Assembly: GCA_905215695.1 (NCBI GenBank)
Contig: CAJMQN010000006.1
Span: 62,001 to 126,000 of the forward strand
Source of the DNA: an uncultured bacterium
GTDB lineage: Bacteria > Bacillota > Clostridia > Christensenellales > HGM11417
Length of the DNA stretch: 64,000 nt
Reading direction: 5' to 3'
The first letter of the stretch is position 1; every line of letters starts with the position of its first letter. The position numbers and the translations under genes were made by a program. The notes beneath the pieces were generated by a model. The model was not told the DNA's origin, did no database searches, and was given only the letters and a program-made list of their open reading frames with translations. This document shows positions 42,952 through 54,000 of this stretch, in pieces.

Positions 42952-43856
42952 CCGCTGTCCGAAAGAAACCGGTGAATTGGCGGAGAGGAATCTTTTTGCT
43001 TGGAATGACCATTGTGCCCCTCCTGCATTTTCTTGTCTTTTACGTATATGTAAACTTCAATTCGGTGCTCATGGGGTTTCAGGTGTTGGAGGGCGGAGAC
43101 CTCGTGTGGTCGCTCGAAAACTTTTCTCTCTTTTTCTCGCAGATTACGGACACTGAAACTATCATCTTTCAGGCGTTCGGCAACACGATGGTATTCTTTG
43201 CGGTACAACTTCTCGTCATCATGCCGCTGACCACCTTCATCGCGTACTTTATCTACAAACGCATACTCGGCTATCAATTTTACCGTATCATATTCTTTCT
43301 GCCGACCATACTTTCGACGGTTGTTCTGACCATTCTGTATTCCAATATTCTTGGCGTCAAGGGACCGATTGCCTGGCTCGTTCAGCGAATCGCAGGGACG
43401 CCCGTTCCACCGGAATTCTTTGCGGACAGCCGCTACGCACTCTGGGCAATCGTGTTCTATGTCATCTGGACAGGGTTCGGAACAAATTTGATTTTGCTCG
43501 GCGGCGCAATGAACCGTATTCCCGAGGAGACCATCGAGGCGTCACGGTTGGACGGAGCCGGTCTCTTCCGGGAACTTTGGCAGATCATTTTGCCCATGGT
43601 CTGGCCGACGATGACCACGCTCATCGTGTTCACCTTTGTGGGAATCTTCACGACTTCCGGTCCGATTCTGCTCTTTACCAAGGGCAAATGGAACACCTAC
43701 ACCATCTCGTATTGGATCTTCGAACAGGTCTATGCCAACAGCGGTCGCCCGGAGTACGCCTCTGCGGTGGGACTCGTGTTTACCGTGGTCGCGCTTCCCA
43801 TCGTATTGGGCATAAAACGCCTCATGGAACGCTGGCAGAGCGCCATTGAGTATTAG
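42942..43856 (+). CDS. ABC sugar transporter permease 1 (MalF-like)
   Basis: This 304-residue membrane protein of the CUT1 carbohydrate family has six hydrophobic segments and the EAA loop EASRLDGAGLFRELWQIILP, which contacts the ATPase. The start overlaps the rhamnosidase gene by ten bases, behind AAAGGAG. No ATPase gene is found in the operon; a shared MsmX-type ATPase elsewhere is likely, as for many CUT1 systems of Bacillota. Confidence 0.93.
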   Translation: MQMTAVRKKPVNWRRGIFLLGMTIVPLLHFLVFYVYVNFNSVLMGFQVLEGGDLVWSLENFSLFFSQITDTETIIFQAFGNTMVFFAVQLLVIMPLTTFIAYFIYKRILGYQFYRIIFFLPTILSTVVLTILYSNILGVKGPIAWLVQRIAGTPVPPEFFADSRYALWAIVFYVIWTGFGTNLILLGGAMNRIPEETIEASRLDGAGLFRELWQIILPMVWPTMTTLIVFTFVGIFTTSGPILLFTKGKWNTYTISYWIFEQVYANSGRPEYASAVGLVFTVVALPIVLGIKRLMERWQSAIEY

Positions 43857-43867
43857 GAGGAGGAAGT

Positions 43868-44728
43868 ATGAAACACAAATCCGCTCCCAAATCCGTTGCG
43901 CAGAGAATTGTGTTTGGCATCGTGTTCGCGCTGTTCGCGCTGTATGCGGCGACCATGCTGTACGCCTTCCTGTTCGCACTCTTCTCCGCACTGAAAACGC
44001 ACGAAGAATTTGTCAATCACATGTTCGACCTGCCGCGTGATTGGCTGTTCTCCAACTTCGGGAACGCCTTCACCAAACTCAAGGTAAACCGCACGGATAT
44101 GATCGGCATGATATGGAACAGCGTGTGGTACACAGCGGGAGGGACGGTGCTCTCTGTGGCGTGCGCGACGACGCTCGCCTATGTCGTTTCCAAATTCAAA
44201 TTTGTCGGTCGCAATCTGATTTACGCAATCTCCATCGTCATGATGGTTTTGCCCATCGTCGGAAGTCTTCCCGCCACCTACAAGCTCATCAAGGGTTTGG
44301 GCTTGGACAATTCTCCGGCGATTCTCGTGACTTTCTGCAACGGCTTCGGGTTCAACTTCATCGTGCTGTACGGCTTTTTCCAAAACCTCTCTTGGAGCTA
44401 CGCGGAGGCGGCGTACGTGGACGGGGCATCCGATTTCAAAACCTTTGCGGGGGTCATGCTCCCGCAGGCGCTGCCCGCGGTGGTCTCTCTCATCATTCTT
44501 GCGGCAATCGGGATTTGGAACGACTATCAAGGACCGCTTCTGTACCTGTCGAACATGCCCACGCTCTCGGTCGGACTCTACGAATTTAACAACAATATGA
44601 AGTACAATTCGGACTATCCGACGCTGTTTGCGGGGCTGCTCATTTCTATACTGCCGATACTTGCGATATTTATCGTCTTTCAGGAAACCATCATGAGCAA
44701 CACGGTTGCCGGCGGACTGAAGGGCTGA
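43868..44728 (+). CDS. ABC sugar transporter permease 2 (MalG-like)
   Basis: This 286-residue protein has six hydrophobic segments and the EAA loop EAAYVDGASDFKTFAGVMLP, and ends in NTVAGGLKG as MalG-type permeases do. It follows permease 1 after 11 bases with AGGAGGA before the ATG. It is paralogous to the permease at 61092. Confidence 0.94.
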   Translation: MKHKSAPKSVAQRIVFGIVFALFALYAATMLYAFLFALFSALKTHEEFVNHMFDLPRDWLFSNFGNAFTKLKVNRTDMIGMIWNSVWYTAGGTVLSVACATTLAYVVSKFKFVGRNLIYAISIVMMVLPIVGSLPATYKLIKGLGLDNSPAILVTFCNGFGFNFIVLYGFFQNLSWSYAEAAYVDGASDFKTFAGVMLPQALPAVVSLIILAAIGIWNDYQGPLLYLSNMPTLSVGLYEFNNNMKYNSDYPTLFAGLLISILPILAIFIVFQETIMSNTVAGGLKG

Positions 44729-44750
44729 AATAAAGAAAAAAGGAGAAAAA

Positions 44751-46325
44751 ATGATGAAAAAAATCAGAACCGTACTTTGCACGTTGATCGCCGTACTCCT
44801 GTGCCTGCCTCTCGCGACGGCATGCGGCAGAGAAAAAATCCTTGATTCGGAGGGGAACGAGGTCACCGACCCTTCCAAGATTATCGAAATCAGCGTATGG
44901 GATTCCGGACTCGGCACGAAGTTTCTCTACAACCTCGTCGATGCGTTCAAAGCGCAGAATAAGGGCATCGGCGTGACCGTTACGCCCTCGAGTTCGCAGG
45001 ATACCTTCTACAACACGATTTCGGCGGGCGCGCGGGCAAACAGTTTTGACCTGTACTTTACCTACGGTCCGAAATTCCGTCAGTACTTTGAAGGGCAGCA
45101 CAAGGACAAGAATTACCTCGAGGATCTGACCCCCGTGTTCCGCTCCACCGCAACGGGGGACACGCAGACCATCGAGTCCAAATTTCCCGAGGCAATGCGC
45201 GAGACCCTGAAGGTCGGGGACAAATATTACGCGGGGCTGTGGCAGGCGAGCGCAAACGGACTCACCTACAACGCCGCGGAGTTTGCAAAACACCCGGAAT
45301 GGAAACTCCCCAATACGACCAAGGAGTTACAAAATCTCGCGCTTGCGATTGCGGAGACGGGGAAAACTCCTTTTGTACATGTTCCCGGCTATTGGGAATA
45401 TGTCTGGGCTGTTTGGTGGGCGCAGTACGATGGCGCGACAGCGCATCAAGATTTCTGGACAAAGGACTTTTTCGAGTACTTCAACGCCATGTACAAGGCG
45501 GGAAATTGGAATCAGAGTGCGGACTACGTGACGCCGGGCGTCAAAAAAGCGCTCGATGCGCTGTATGCGCTCGTATCGCCGGAGGGCTACACGCTCAACG
45601 GCTCCAATACGACGGACTTTTCGATTTTGCAGACCCAATATTTGAGCGGAGACGCGATGATGATGGCGACGGGCGGTTGGTTGGAAACCGAGATGGCGAA
45701 AAATCAGTCCGCCGGCAGTCAGGTTTCGGACAAGGATATCCGCTTCATGAAAGTACCCGTTCTCTCCTCGGTCGTGGAGTTGCTCGAAATCGAAACCGAC
45801 GAGGAACTTTCCGCAATCGTCTCCTATATTGACAACGGCGAGACGGGGGAAAAGCCCGCTTCGGACGCGGATATTGCCAAAGTGCGCGCCATGCGGAATA
45901 TCACCTATACATCGGGACCCGAAATGAACGTCTTTATTCCCGCCTACGCGGAGGGCAAAGAGGCGGCGAAAGAATTTTTAAAATTCGTATATTCGGATGC
46001 CGGAACGAAGATTTATGTGGATACGACGCACGTCCTGCCTCCTTGGTATGCGGGGGACGCTTCCGCGCTGGACGTGTCGGAGTGGTCGGTATTCTCGAAG
46101 TCCCACCTCGAACTTCAAAAGTCCGCCAACTATATTTTCAAGGACTTCTCTCACCCGATCGTATATAACACGGCGCGTGCAAACGTATTTTACGACACGC
46201 CGGAGAGCAAATTTACCGCGGCATACGCCAACGACCGCGAGACGGTCACAGCATTTTTGAGCCGGGAGATCGGACAGCTTTCAAAGGATTGGGCGGTATT
46301 CCTGTCCGCATCCGGTCTGAAATAG
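44751..46325 (+). CDS. ABC transporter extracellular solute-binding lipoprotein
   Basis: This 524-residue protein has a lipoprotein signal with lipobox LATAC (cysteine near residue 25). It is followed by a family 1-type binding fold (IIEISVWDSGLGTKFLYNLVDAF, VPGYWEYVWAVWWAQYDG, FLKFVYSDAGTKIY). It should capture oligosaccharides for permeases 1 and 2. At 524 residues it is longer than average, suggesting a large ligand. AGGAG precedes the double ATG at 44751/44754. Confidence 0.92.
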   Translation: MMKKIRTVLCTLIAVLLCLPLATACGREKILDSEGNEVTDPSKIIEISVWDSGLGTKFLYNLVDAFKAQNKGIGVTVTPSSSQDTFYNTISAGARANSFDLYFTYGPKFRQYFEGQHKDKNYLEDLTPVFRSTATGDTQTIESKFPEAMRETLKVGDKYYAGLWQASANGLTYNAAEFAKHPEWKLPNTTKELQNLALAIAETGKTPFVHVPGYWEYVWAVWWAQYDGATAHQDFWTKDFFEYFNAMYKAGNWNQSADYVTPGVKKALDALYALVSPEGYTLNGSNTTDFSILQTQYLSGDAMMMATGGWLETEMAKNQSAGSQVSDKDIRFMKVPVLSSVVELLEIETDEELSAIVSYIDNGETGEKPASDADIAKVRAMRNITYTSGPEMNVFIPAYAEGKEAAKEFLKFVYSDAGTKIYVDTTHVLPPWYAGDASALDVSEWSVFSKSHLELQKSANYIFKDFSHPIVYNTARANVFYDTPESKFTAAYANDRETVTAFLSREIGQLSKDWAVFLSASGLK

Positions 46326-46339
46326 AAAAGGAGGGAAAT

Positions 46340-48676
46340 ATGAAAAAGAAAAGGGGTATCTTGGCGGCGCTTATATTGAGCGTGGCGATGGGCTGTATGG
46401 GGCTGTCCGGCGCGGCGAGTGCGGGCACTGTAGATGTGACGCTCCTCGAGGAGGATTTTGCGGGGACGGAACTCGACCCTGCGGCGTGGTATTCAAGAAG
46501 TTCGACCGGAATCTCGCTGGAGCAGGACTACATTGCTCTGCGGGTCAAAGACGGATATACGGGTACGGGCGTCGCAACGAAGGCGAAGCTCTCCGGGAGC
46601 GCCGCAGTGGAAATTGATGTCAAGGAATTGGACTGGGCGGATACAAACGGAAGTTTCCGGATTGCCTTCGGACTGCCCACAAATACCGGGAATTTCCACA
46701 ATGCCTATTGGGAGGACGGCAAGGCAGACGGAATCTACCTGACCTTCAACAAGGACTGTTCGGACCATGCGATCAGGCTTGCGGGGCTAAAATCCTCGCT
46801 TTCCGGTCTGGTGGACGGACAGGGGAATCCGCTTGCGACCCCGACGCCCTATGCCTTTACGGACGTGAAAGCGCTCGCCGACCCCGCATCTCCCGACAAA
46901 ATACGCGACAAGACTCTGCGCGTCGAATATGGGGAGGACGGAAGCTTTACGCTGTCTGCCCGCCCGTTCGGCGAATCGGGAGATTTCACGGTTATCGCCC
47001 GCACAACAGGCTCCAAACTTCGTGCTTTTCCCGAGGGTTATCTCTCGGTTCATTGCATGGAGTCCGCAAAAGGATTTCCCTTCATCGACATTCGGGACGT
47101 TCGGGTGTACGACAAGGACGGGGGCGCGGTCGCTGCGTTCGGAGAAAACGTAGGCAAGGATTATCAGACCTTTCGGCATTCCTTTACCGGTTCGATGAGT
47201 GCAGGCGCGAAGAACGCGCTCACCTTCGGCGAGAAGTACGGGAACGCAAACCCGCTCTTCATGAGCAAAAGAATCGTCGCTACCGATCCAAAGGACAGTG
47301 TGGAAAGTCTCGCGCAGATCTCTTTCGGATTTACCGCCAAGAAGTGGCAGGGCAACAAAAAATTCGGACTTCTGCTGGGCGCGGAAAAACAGTCTTCGGG
47401 CAACGTGGGGCAGGCAGGAACCTCCTTCTTCTATCTGACCAAGAGCACAGAGGGCTGGCAGTACGGCATGGACGCTTACGCGCAGGCGGATGTTCCGACG
47501 GCGGTGATTCCCGAGCGGTCCCTACCGAAAGGAGTTCTCCCGAACGATTTGAATATTTCGCTCACGCTTGGAAGCAAGGGCACTCTCGAAGTGAAATTCA
47601 ACGGGGAAAGCGCGTATTCCGCCAATGACGCGGCGTATGCATATGACGGCTATGCCGGCTTTGCGATGACGGGAGACGAGACCTCGGCGGAATGCGGTGT
47701 TTTGGTGACAATCGGTTCTTTCCTCGCGGAAAACAGCTATTACGACCGCCCCGAGAACGCAAACGTGCAGACGGATTTCTCGGGCGACTCCTACAATACG
47801 AATCTCTGGAATATGCGTTCGGAATCCTATATGCAGGACTTTTTGAACGGCATGTACGTGAGGGAAGGCGGTCTGGTATTCGACAACGTGGCGATGAACA
47901 GCTATATTTCGACCAAATTTCAGTATTCAAACTTTGAACTGAAATACAGCGTAACGGACTTGCGACGAGAGGTAGTGACGGACCCGGCGACGGGCGCGAA
48001 ACTCTATCCTGTATCTTCTTGGATCGGCGCGATGTTCGGGGCGGCGTTCCCGCAGGACGAATTCGGCAGAATGGAGTCAAGCGTACCGCTCATCTATCTT
48101 GAGGCGCCCGTGGATGCAAACACCTGGGACCGTCAAAGGCAGGGAACAGGATATGCGCCCACCCAACTCGTTGTTTTAAATGTCGGCAGGAGCTTCATCA
48201 CGCCTCTCCCGTCCAAGTATGATTTTTGGGACCCGAGCAAGGAGGGCTTGACCCTTGATATTCGCATCCGTGTGACGGACCGCAGGCTCACGGTGGGTCT
48301 GAAGTACCGGCAGGAGGAGGAATATACGGACTTTGTTGACGAGGAGATGCCCCGGGGACTCACCGGGTATCTCTACCTCTGCGGAATGGGAAACAACTAC
48401 TATCTTGCCCCGCATTCGGTGGGCGCGAGTTGCGGACATTTCACTTTGGACGATATCAAAATTACGAATTTGGATGAGGGGGCAAACCTGACCGAGGTGA
48501 GTTTCGCCTCCAATCGCCCGGATACCGTTCCGGGAGACTATCCATACGTTGACAAAAACGACGACGCGGATTATCTTACAGGGGGCGGTTCCGGGTGCGG
48601 AAAGGGTGACGCGGCGTCCGCGTCCCTCTGTGCGGCGCTCCTTTGCGCAGCGTTTGTAATCGGGAGGAGAGGATGA
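46340..48676 (+). CDS. Secreted multidomain beta-sandwich protein with Gly/Cys C-terminal signal
   Basis: This 778-residue protein has a signal peptide (about residues 1-28, ending SGAASA). It then holds two or three jelly-roll-like regions that resemble concanavalin/LamG or GH-associated binding folds (DFAGTELDPAAWYSRSS, DFSGDSYNTNLWNMRSE). The C-terminus is GGGSGCGKGD, a hydrophobic stretch of about 17 residues and a basic RRG end, which looks like a surface-sorting or anchoring signal without LPxTG. The same GCGKG element ends the protein at 51051-55106. No catalytic motif was recognised. It is encoded inside the transporter operon, so a glycan-binding role is inferred. Confidence 0.65.
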   Translation: MKKKRGILAALILSVAMGCMGLSGAASAGTVDVTLLEEDFAGTELDPAAWYSRSSTGISLEQDYIALRVKDGYTGTGVATKAKLSGSAAVEIDVKELDWADTNGSFRIAFGLPTNTGNFHNAYWEDGKADGIYLTFNKDCSDHAIRLAGLKSSLSGLVDGQGNPLATPTPYAFTDVKALADPASPDKIRDKTLRVEYGEDGSFTLSARPFGESGDFTVIARTTGSKLRAFPEGYLSVHCMESAKGFPFIDIRDVRVYDKDGGAVAAFGENVGKDYQTFRHSFTGSMSAGAKNALTFGEKYGNANPLFMSKRIVATDPKDSVESLAQISFGFTAKKWQGNKKFGLLLGAEKQSSGNVGQAGTSFFYLTKSTEGWQYGMDAYAQADVPTAVIPERSLPKGVLPNDLNISLTLGSKGTLEVKFNGESAYSANDAAYAYDGYAGFAMTGDETSAECGVLVTIGSFLAENSYYDRPENANVQTDFSGDSYNTNLWNMRSESYMQDFLNGMYVREGGLVFDNVAMNSYISTKFQYSNFELKYSVTDLRREVVTDPATGAKLYPVSSWIGAMFGAAFPQDEFGRMESSVPLIYLEAPVDANTWDRQRQGTGYAPTQLVVLNVGRSFITPLPSKYDFWDPSKEGLTLDIRIRVTDRRLTVGLKYRQEEEYTDFVDEEMPRGLTGYLYLCGMGNNYYLAPHSVGASCGHFTLDDIKITNLDEGANLTEVSFASNRPDTVPGDYPYVDKNDDADYLTGGGSGCGKGDAASASLCAALLCAAFVIGRRG

Positions 48677-50058
48677 TGAAATTGAAAAAAATCGGCGCCT
48701 TGGTACTTGCTGCGGCAATGCTTCCGGCTGCGGGCTGCGGCAGAGTGGAAGCCGCGCCTGTACACGAGGCGCAGACGGTACATAGTTATACCTTTGACAA
48801 GCTCGGGAAAAACGTGATGCCTGTGGGCGGATATATCGGACCCTTCGGCGGCTACGGCTACAACGGAACGTATATGGAAAGCCTTATCACGGAAGAGCAG
48901 TATCAGACCGTAGCGGACTGCGGACTCAACTTTCTCATTGGAATGAAACAGGACTATAACCTCAACCGGGAAGAGACAATCGCATCGTTGGAGCTTGCGG
49001 ACGACCATGAAATTATGCTCTTTATCAAGGACAGTTATCTCTATGATTTGAGTGCGTCCTACCGCGCCCCGGTTTCGAAAGCGGACTTTGAGGAACGCGT
49101 AAAGCTATATAGCGACTACGGCTCGTTTGCGGGACTGGTGGGCAGGGACGAACCTTTCGGCTTTGAGCTTCCCAACTGTCAGGCGGTTCAACAGCGTTTC
49201 GACGAGGTGTTTCAAAAAGAATCTTCGACGGCGCTCTACATGAACTCGTTGTCCTATCAGTGCCCGGAGGACTGGCTTGCCGGGGGACCGAACGGTGTCA
49301 TTTCCGAAAAGTGGGACCTTGACAAGTACATGGAAGAATATTTCAAGGCGATGTCAGGTATGAAATTTTATTCCTATGATACCTATCCTTTCGTCAACGG
49401 CGGAATCCGCGGTACATACTTTGAGAATCTTCAGCTTGTGCGAGACATGACCTCGGAGGCTGGCATTCCGTTCTGGACATTCATTCAAGGCGGCGGCTAC
49501 TTTGACAACGACCCGGGCTGGGACCACCCGACGGAGGGCGGACTTCTCTGGCAGGTCTCGACCTCGCTTGCCTACGGTGCAAAAGGGTATCAGTATTTTC
49601 CTTACTGCCATCCCGCGGAATTTACGCAGGCGCCCACAGGCGGTTCAAGTTTGATCGGAAGGTATGGAGAGAAGACGGCAACTTGGTTCTATGCGCAGAA
49701 GGCAAACAGACAGACCCAAGCGGTGGATCACGTCCTGATGAACAGCGCGCACATGGGCGTTATCTCAAACGGACAGAGTCCTGCGGGAATCCCCGAAGGC
49801 TCAACCATCGAGAGTTTCCGCGAACTTACGAAGGTTTCGGGCGCGGATTCGATTGTCGGCTGTTTCGACTACGCGGGCAAAACGGCGCTGTATGTCGTAA
49901 ACAATTCTGTGACGCAGGACAAGGCAAAAGTCACGCTGGAATTTACGGGAAATTATGGTTATGAAGTGATACAACGCGCGACGTCAAGGGATTTGTCCGG
50001 AAAATCGATCACACTCACGTTTGCTCCGGGTGAAGGCGCACTCGTGGTGCTGAAATAG
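48676..50058 (+). CDS. DEP-motif lipoprotein, putative TIM-barrel glycosidase (copy 1)
   Basis: This lipoprotein of about 460 residues has lipobox PAAGC (cysteine 21). The mature part has alternating strand/helix patterns of a TIM barrel with GLVGRDEPFG (D158-E159-P160), YSYDTYPFVNGG (D235), and AYGAKGYQYFPY. A paralogue is encoded at 61975-63363 with the same three elements at nearly the same positions. No known glycosidase family can be assigned from the sequence alone. GGAGGAGAGG precedes two adjacent ATGs (48673, 48676); the latter has better spacing. It is placed between secreted proteins of operon 1. Confidence 0.68.
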   Translation: MKLKKIGALVLAAAMLPAAGCGRVEAAPVHEAQTVHSYTFDKLGKNVMPVGGYIGPFGGYGYNGTYMESLITEEQYQTVADCGLNFLIGMKQDYNLNREETIASLELADDHEIMLFIKDSYLYDLSASYRAPVSKADFEERVKLYSDYGSFAGLVGRDEPFGFELPNCQAVQQRFDEVFQKESSTALYMNSLSYQCPEDWLAGGPNGVISEKWDLDKYMEEYFKAMSGMKFYSYDTYPFVNGGIRGTYFENLQLVRDMTSEAGIPFWTFIQGGGYFDNDPGWDHPTEGGLLWQVSTSLAYGAKGYQYFPYCHPAEFTQAPTGGSSLIGRYGEKTATWFYAQKANRQTQAVDHVLMNSAHMGVISNGQSPAGIPEGSTIESFRELTKVSGADSIVGCFDYAGKTALYVVNNSVTQDKAKVTLEFTGNYGYEVIQRATSRDLSGKSITLTFAPGEGALVVLK

Positions 50059-50074
50059 AAATGGAGGGAAGAGT

Positions 50075-51040
50075 ATGAAGAGGAGAATCGCGGCGGCACT
50101 GCTGTCCGCACTGCTTGTGTGCGCGTGTCTGGGGCTCCCGAGCGCGGCACAGGAAGCGGGAAGTTCGGAGGACACGCCCGTCAAGTTTCACTTTCTCGAC
50201 GTCAACAGCCTGAACAAGGGAGACGGTCCCATCGGAAGCGCGGATTGTATCGTCATTGAGGACCACGGCAAAATCACCATGGTGGATGCCGGAACTCCCT
50301 ACGACGTATCCGTGCAGAAGATATTCGACTATCTCGACGGACTCGGGGTGACGAAGATTGAACACTTGTTTTTGAGTCACCCGCACGACGACCACGGAGG
50401 CGGTATGCCCGCCGTCATTGAGAAATACGACATCGGGACGGTATATTGTAAGGCGTCCGATTGGGATACGCTTCGGGACATAGAAATCGAATGGCGTACC
50501 CGTGAAATTTACGACGACGTGCTTCTCGCGGCGCAGCGCAAGCAAAACAGCGACGGCAGCACGGTGAAAATTGTGCATCCGGAGACGGACGGCGAGACCG
50601 TGACCGTGAGCGCGGACAGCAGTTTTGAAATCTGGAACTGCGAAGCGCCCTGGGAAAACAAACACTATCACCCGGAATTTAACGACTATTCCATGGTGAT
50701 GAAGTACACTTACAAAGATGTCTCCGCACTTTTAATGGGGGACATCAACCGCACCTATGAAAGCTCGCTCCTCGGTCATGTGGGAAAGTGCGATATTTTC
50801 AAGGCGGCGCACCACGGCACAAAGGGTTCGGTATCGTCCTCTGCGCTGTTCGATGAAATAAACGCGTCTGTTGCGGTCGTTACCGGGCTCCGCGCAAACT
50901 TCAATGTCGGGGGCGCGGCGACGGACAAGGTCATCACGGAAGTCCTCGAATCGCGCGGAATTTCTTACAAGATTACCGAGGACGGCGACGTGGTTGTGAC
51001 GACGGACGGCAGAACCGTCTCGATAGCGCAGACAGCGTAG
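50075..51040 (+). CDS. Secreted ComEC-like MBL-fold hydrolase
   Basis: This 321-residue protein has a signal peptide (about 1-26), then a metallo-beta-lactamase domain like the extracellular part of ComEC: FLDVNSLNKGDG, the metal motif SHPHDDHGGG, LLMGDINRTYE and FKAAHHGTKGS. ComEC-like free MBL proteins are proposed nucleases or phosphodiesterases. An enzyme of this type among glycan-use genes is unusual; it might act on phosphodiester bonds of teichoic or phosphoglycan material. GGAGGGA precedes the ATG. Confidence 0.82.
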   Translation: MKRRIAAALLSALLVCACLGLPSAAQEAGSSEDTPVKFHFLDVNSLNKGDGPIGSADCIVIEDHGKITMVDAGTPYDVSVQKIFDYLDGLGVTKIEHLFLSHPHDDHGGGMPAVIEKYDIGTVYCKASDWDTLRDIEIEWRTREIYDDVLLAAQRKQNSDGSTVKIVHPETDGETVTVSADSSFEIWNCEAPWENKHYHPEFNDYSMVMKYTYKDVSALLMGDINRTYESSLLGHVGKCDIFKAAHHGTKGSVSSSALFDEINASVAVVTGLRANFNVGGAATDKVITEVLESRGISYKITEDGDVVVTTDGRTVSIAQTA

Positions 51041-51050
51041 GGAGGAAAAA

Positions 51051-54000
51051 ATGGCAAAGAAAAAAATAGCGATTTTAGGATTATCGCTCCTGTTTCTCGT
51101 GTCAGTCCTTACCGGGCTGGGACTTGGCGTGAACCGCCCCGCGTCCGCGGCAGATACTCTTGAAATCGCCGGAATTTCGGGGTACGAGGCGTCTGGAGAC
51201 CGAAACGATACGACCGCAATCGTGAATTTTTCAGGCACAGGCGCAGGCGCGGAGGGAGACGACTTGACGGATGTCGCCTCTGTCATGGACAATATTCTCG
51301 TCAACAATGCTTCGCTTTCGGCGATTCAGTCTGCGGGACAGCTCAAATCCGTGACTCGCGGACCCGGTTTCAGCGTAAAAATTGTGGTAAACAGCCAAGT
51401 GCACACCTTTTTGATGACCTTGAAAGCAGGGCTTACGTTGGACGGATTCACTCTTACCGCGGACGCGGTTTACGAGAAAGCTGCGGACAACAGCTTCTCC
51501 TTGCGCAGAGAAGAACCTGCCGCGGCAAAGGTGCTCTATATCGGTTCGCAGGCTTTCTATTATTCAAGTTTGCCCACGCCGGAGGTCGCAAAAGCGTTTT
51601 TTCTGGTATTTAACAAGCCGGGAACTGATACGGAAGCCGACCTTGTTGACATGCGCACGCGCATACTGTACAGTGACGGACAGGGGAACGAACAACCGGT
51701 TTACGACTTGTACAGAAACGGCGGTTACTTCAACGGCGAAGTGCAGTTCGGCATGATGCAGTACGTTGTTTATATGCCTTCCGCCTATCAGGTCGCAGGC
51801 GCAACTTTGACAGTCCCTGCCGGGCTGTCTCTCGCGGACGGCGTCAAAACGGCGGCTGAACAGATCTTTACTTTTGACGGGAACAAGTGGACGGAGACCA
51901 CCGAACCCCCTGAATCTGCCGAAGAAGTGACGGTCACCAAGATTCAGAGTATCGGCGCGAACGGCGATTACTGGCGGGTCAAGGTGTTCTTCAGCGACCC
52001 CGGTGAAAATGCGGACACAGAGGGAAAGGCTCTCTACAAGCTCCGTCGCGAGGTGAAGTTGAACGGCGCGCTCGGCATACCCGAAGGGGATGCGGACAGC
52101 ATCGTTAACTCCATTTATTTTGACGAAGTCGAAGGCGTGGCGACCGGAAATCTCAATCTCTATTTCAAGGGATACAAGCCGGGTGAAATGAACACCCTCG
52201 AACTTCCGGGCGGGCTGAATTTCGCAGGCGGAAAGGTCATGACGGAGTCTGCCGTGTTCTACAATCAAAGCGGCAACCTATGGTATGAAAAACAGAGCGA
52301 CGCTCTCCCGCCCACGGCAACGAGTGCGGTCGAAGGCGGAACTTCGGAATACGACGGTGAAACGTACCGTCAGCTTCTCATCACCTTTGATTGGACGGGG
52401 AGCAACGGCGCCGCGCTGTACAGCAGTCTGTTTCCCTGGCTTCATAGGGTTACGCTCAACGGCGAACTCATCAATGCGGAATCTTACGCGGATTTGGACG
52501 CCGCGGGCAGCGGCGTGAAATACTATGGCAGTTCGTATTTTGACAGTCAGAATATGCGCGTGTTAAAGTGTTATTTCCCCGAATCCCTGCGTTCGGGCGG
52601 CATTGATGAACTTGTACTCCCTGCCGGACTCCGCCTCGACAACGAAAAGGATACGAAGGAAAAGACCTTTTACGGTTATCGCGGCGGCTGGTACAACACG
52701 CGGGAAGAGGCGGAAAACGCGAAAGCAAATATTTTGGGCGTGACGACCAAGAACATCTATGAGCTGAACCGGGACGGCGACCAAATCCACGATTCGGACG
52801 CATACATGGTGGTAGGCATCCGATTCGACCGCGCAGGCGCGAACGATATTTCGAGTGACGCAACCGCACTTTCTGTTCTGCGCGCGGGCGTCCTTTTCAA
52901 CGGCAAACCGCTGACGGGAAATCTTGTGAATTCCTGCTATTTCGAGGACTCCGATTCTCAAATACTGAAATTTTGGCTGCCTTACTCGAACTGTAATTTT
53001 GACGGATACGACACACTGTATGTCCCCGGCGGATACACGCTTTCGGGCGGATATGTGGAGGAGGGTAAGACCTTCTACGGCAGGGCGGGCGTCTGGCAGG
53101 AGAGCGCAGAGGGACTGCCGCAATGGAACTTTGCGACCCTCGACAAACTTTATGACCCGGGTATCCCGCGCAACGCGGACGACGGTACTGTCCTGCGCGA
53201 CGTCGAAATTTACTTTACGACGCCCGGCAATAACAGCGCGCACGAGAGTATTCTCACGCTGTGGTTTTTGCAGCGGAACATGACCCTGAACGGCGAAAAG
53301 ATGTACAAAGCGGGAAACGGGTTCTATTTTGACGACAACAATCTGTACCGGTTTTTCGCGCGCACCGCGGATTCTCTCCGCAGGTCGGACGGAACCCCGG
53401 ACGAACTCTATCTTCCCGGTCCTTTCATGGTCGGAGACAAGATTTTTCCGGGCGGCGTGACCTACTACGGTCGTTACGGCGTATGGAGCGAGGACGCGTC
53501 CGAGCTTCCCGCGGTTACCGAGACGGGCAAGGTCTGCGAGGTTGTCGAACAGGGACAGGAAGAGGGGTTCTTCCGGCTGGTCAAACTGAAATTCGATATT
53601 TCTGCCGCCGCGTCGGACGGACAGGCAAACGTTGACGTGCCGGGTTACGCGCTCTACGAACTGCGCAGAGGGATTCGGATCAACGGAAATCCGATTCGCG
53701 AAGAGGTGATGAACAGCGCATATTTCAACCCGGAAGCCGAATACAACTGGCAGTGGTTCGTGGTGTGGCTGCATCAATCCGACCGGAATTCCTCCGGCTA
53801 CGACGAACTGTATATCCCCGGCGGGCTGTGGATGAAGGACGGCAAGCGTACGGGCGAGGGACAGACGCTCTATTTCTATGAGAATGCGTGGCATTTGGAA
53901 AAGCCCGCCTTAAAGCCTTCTTTTACCGAACTTGCGGGAGATGAGTTCCTCGAAGGAAGTATTCTGTTCAATCGTCCGGCGGCAGAGACCGGCGACGAAT

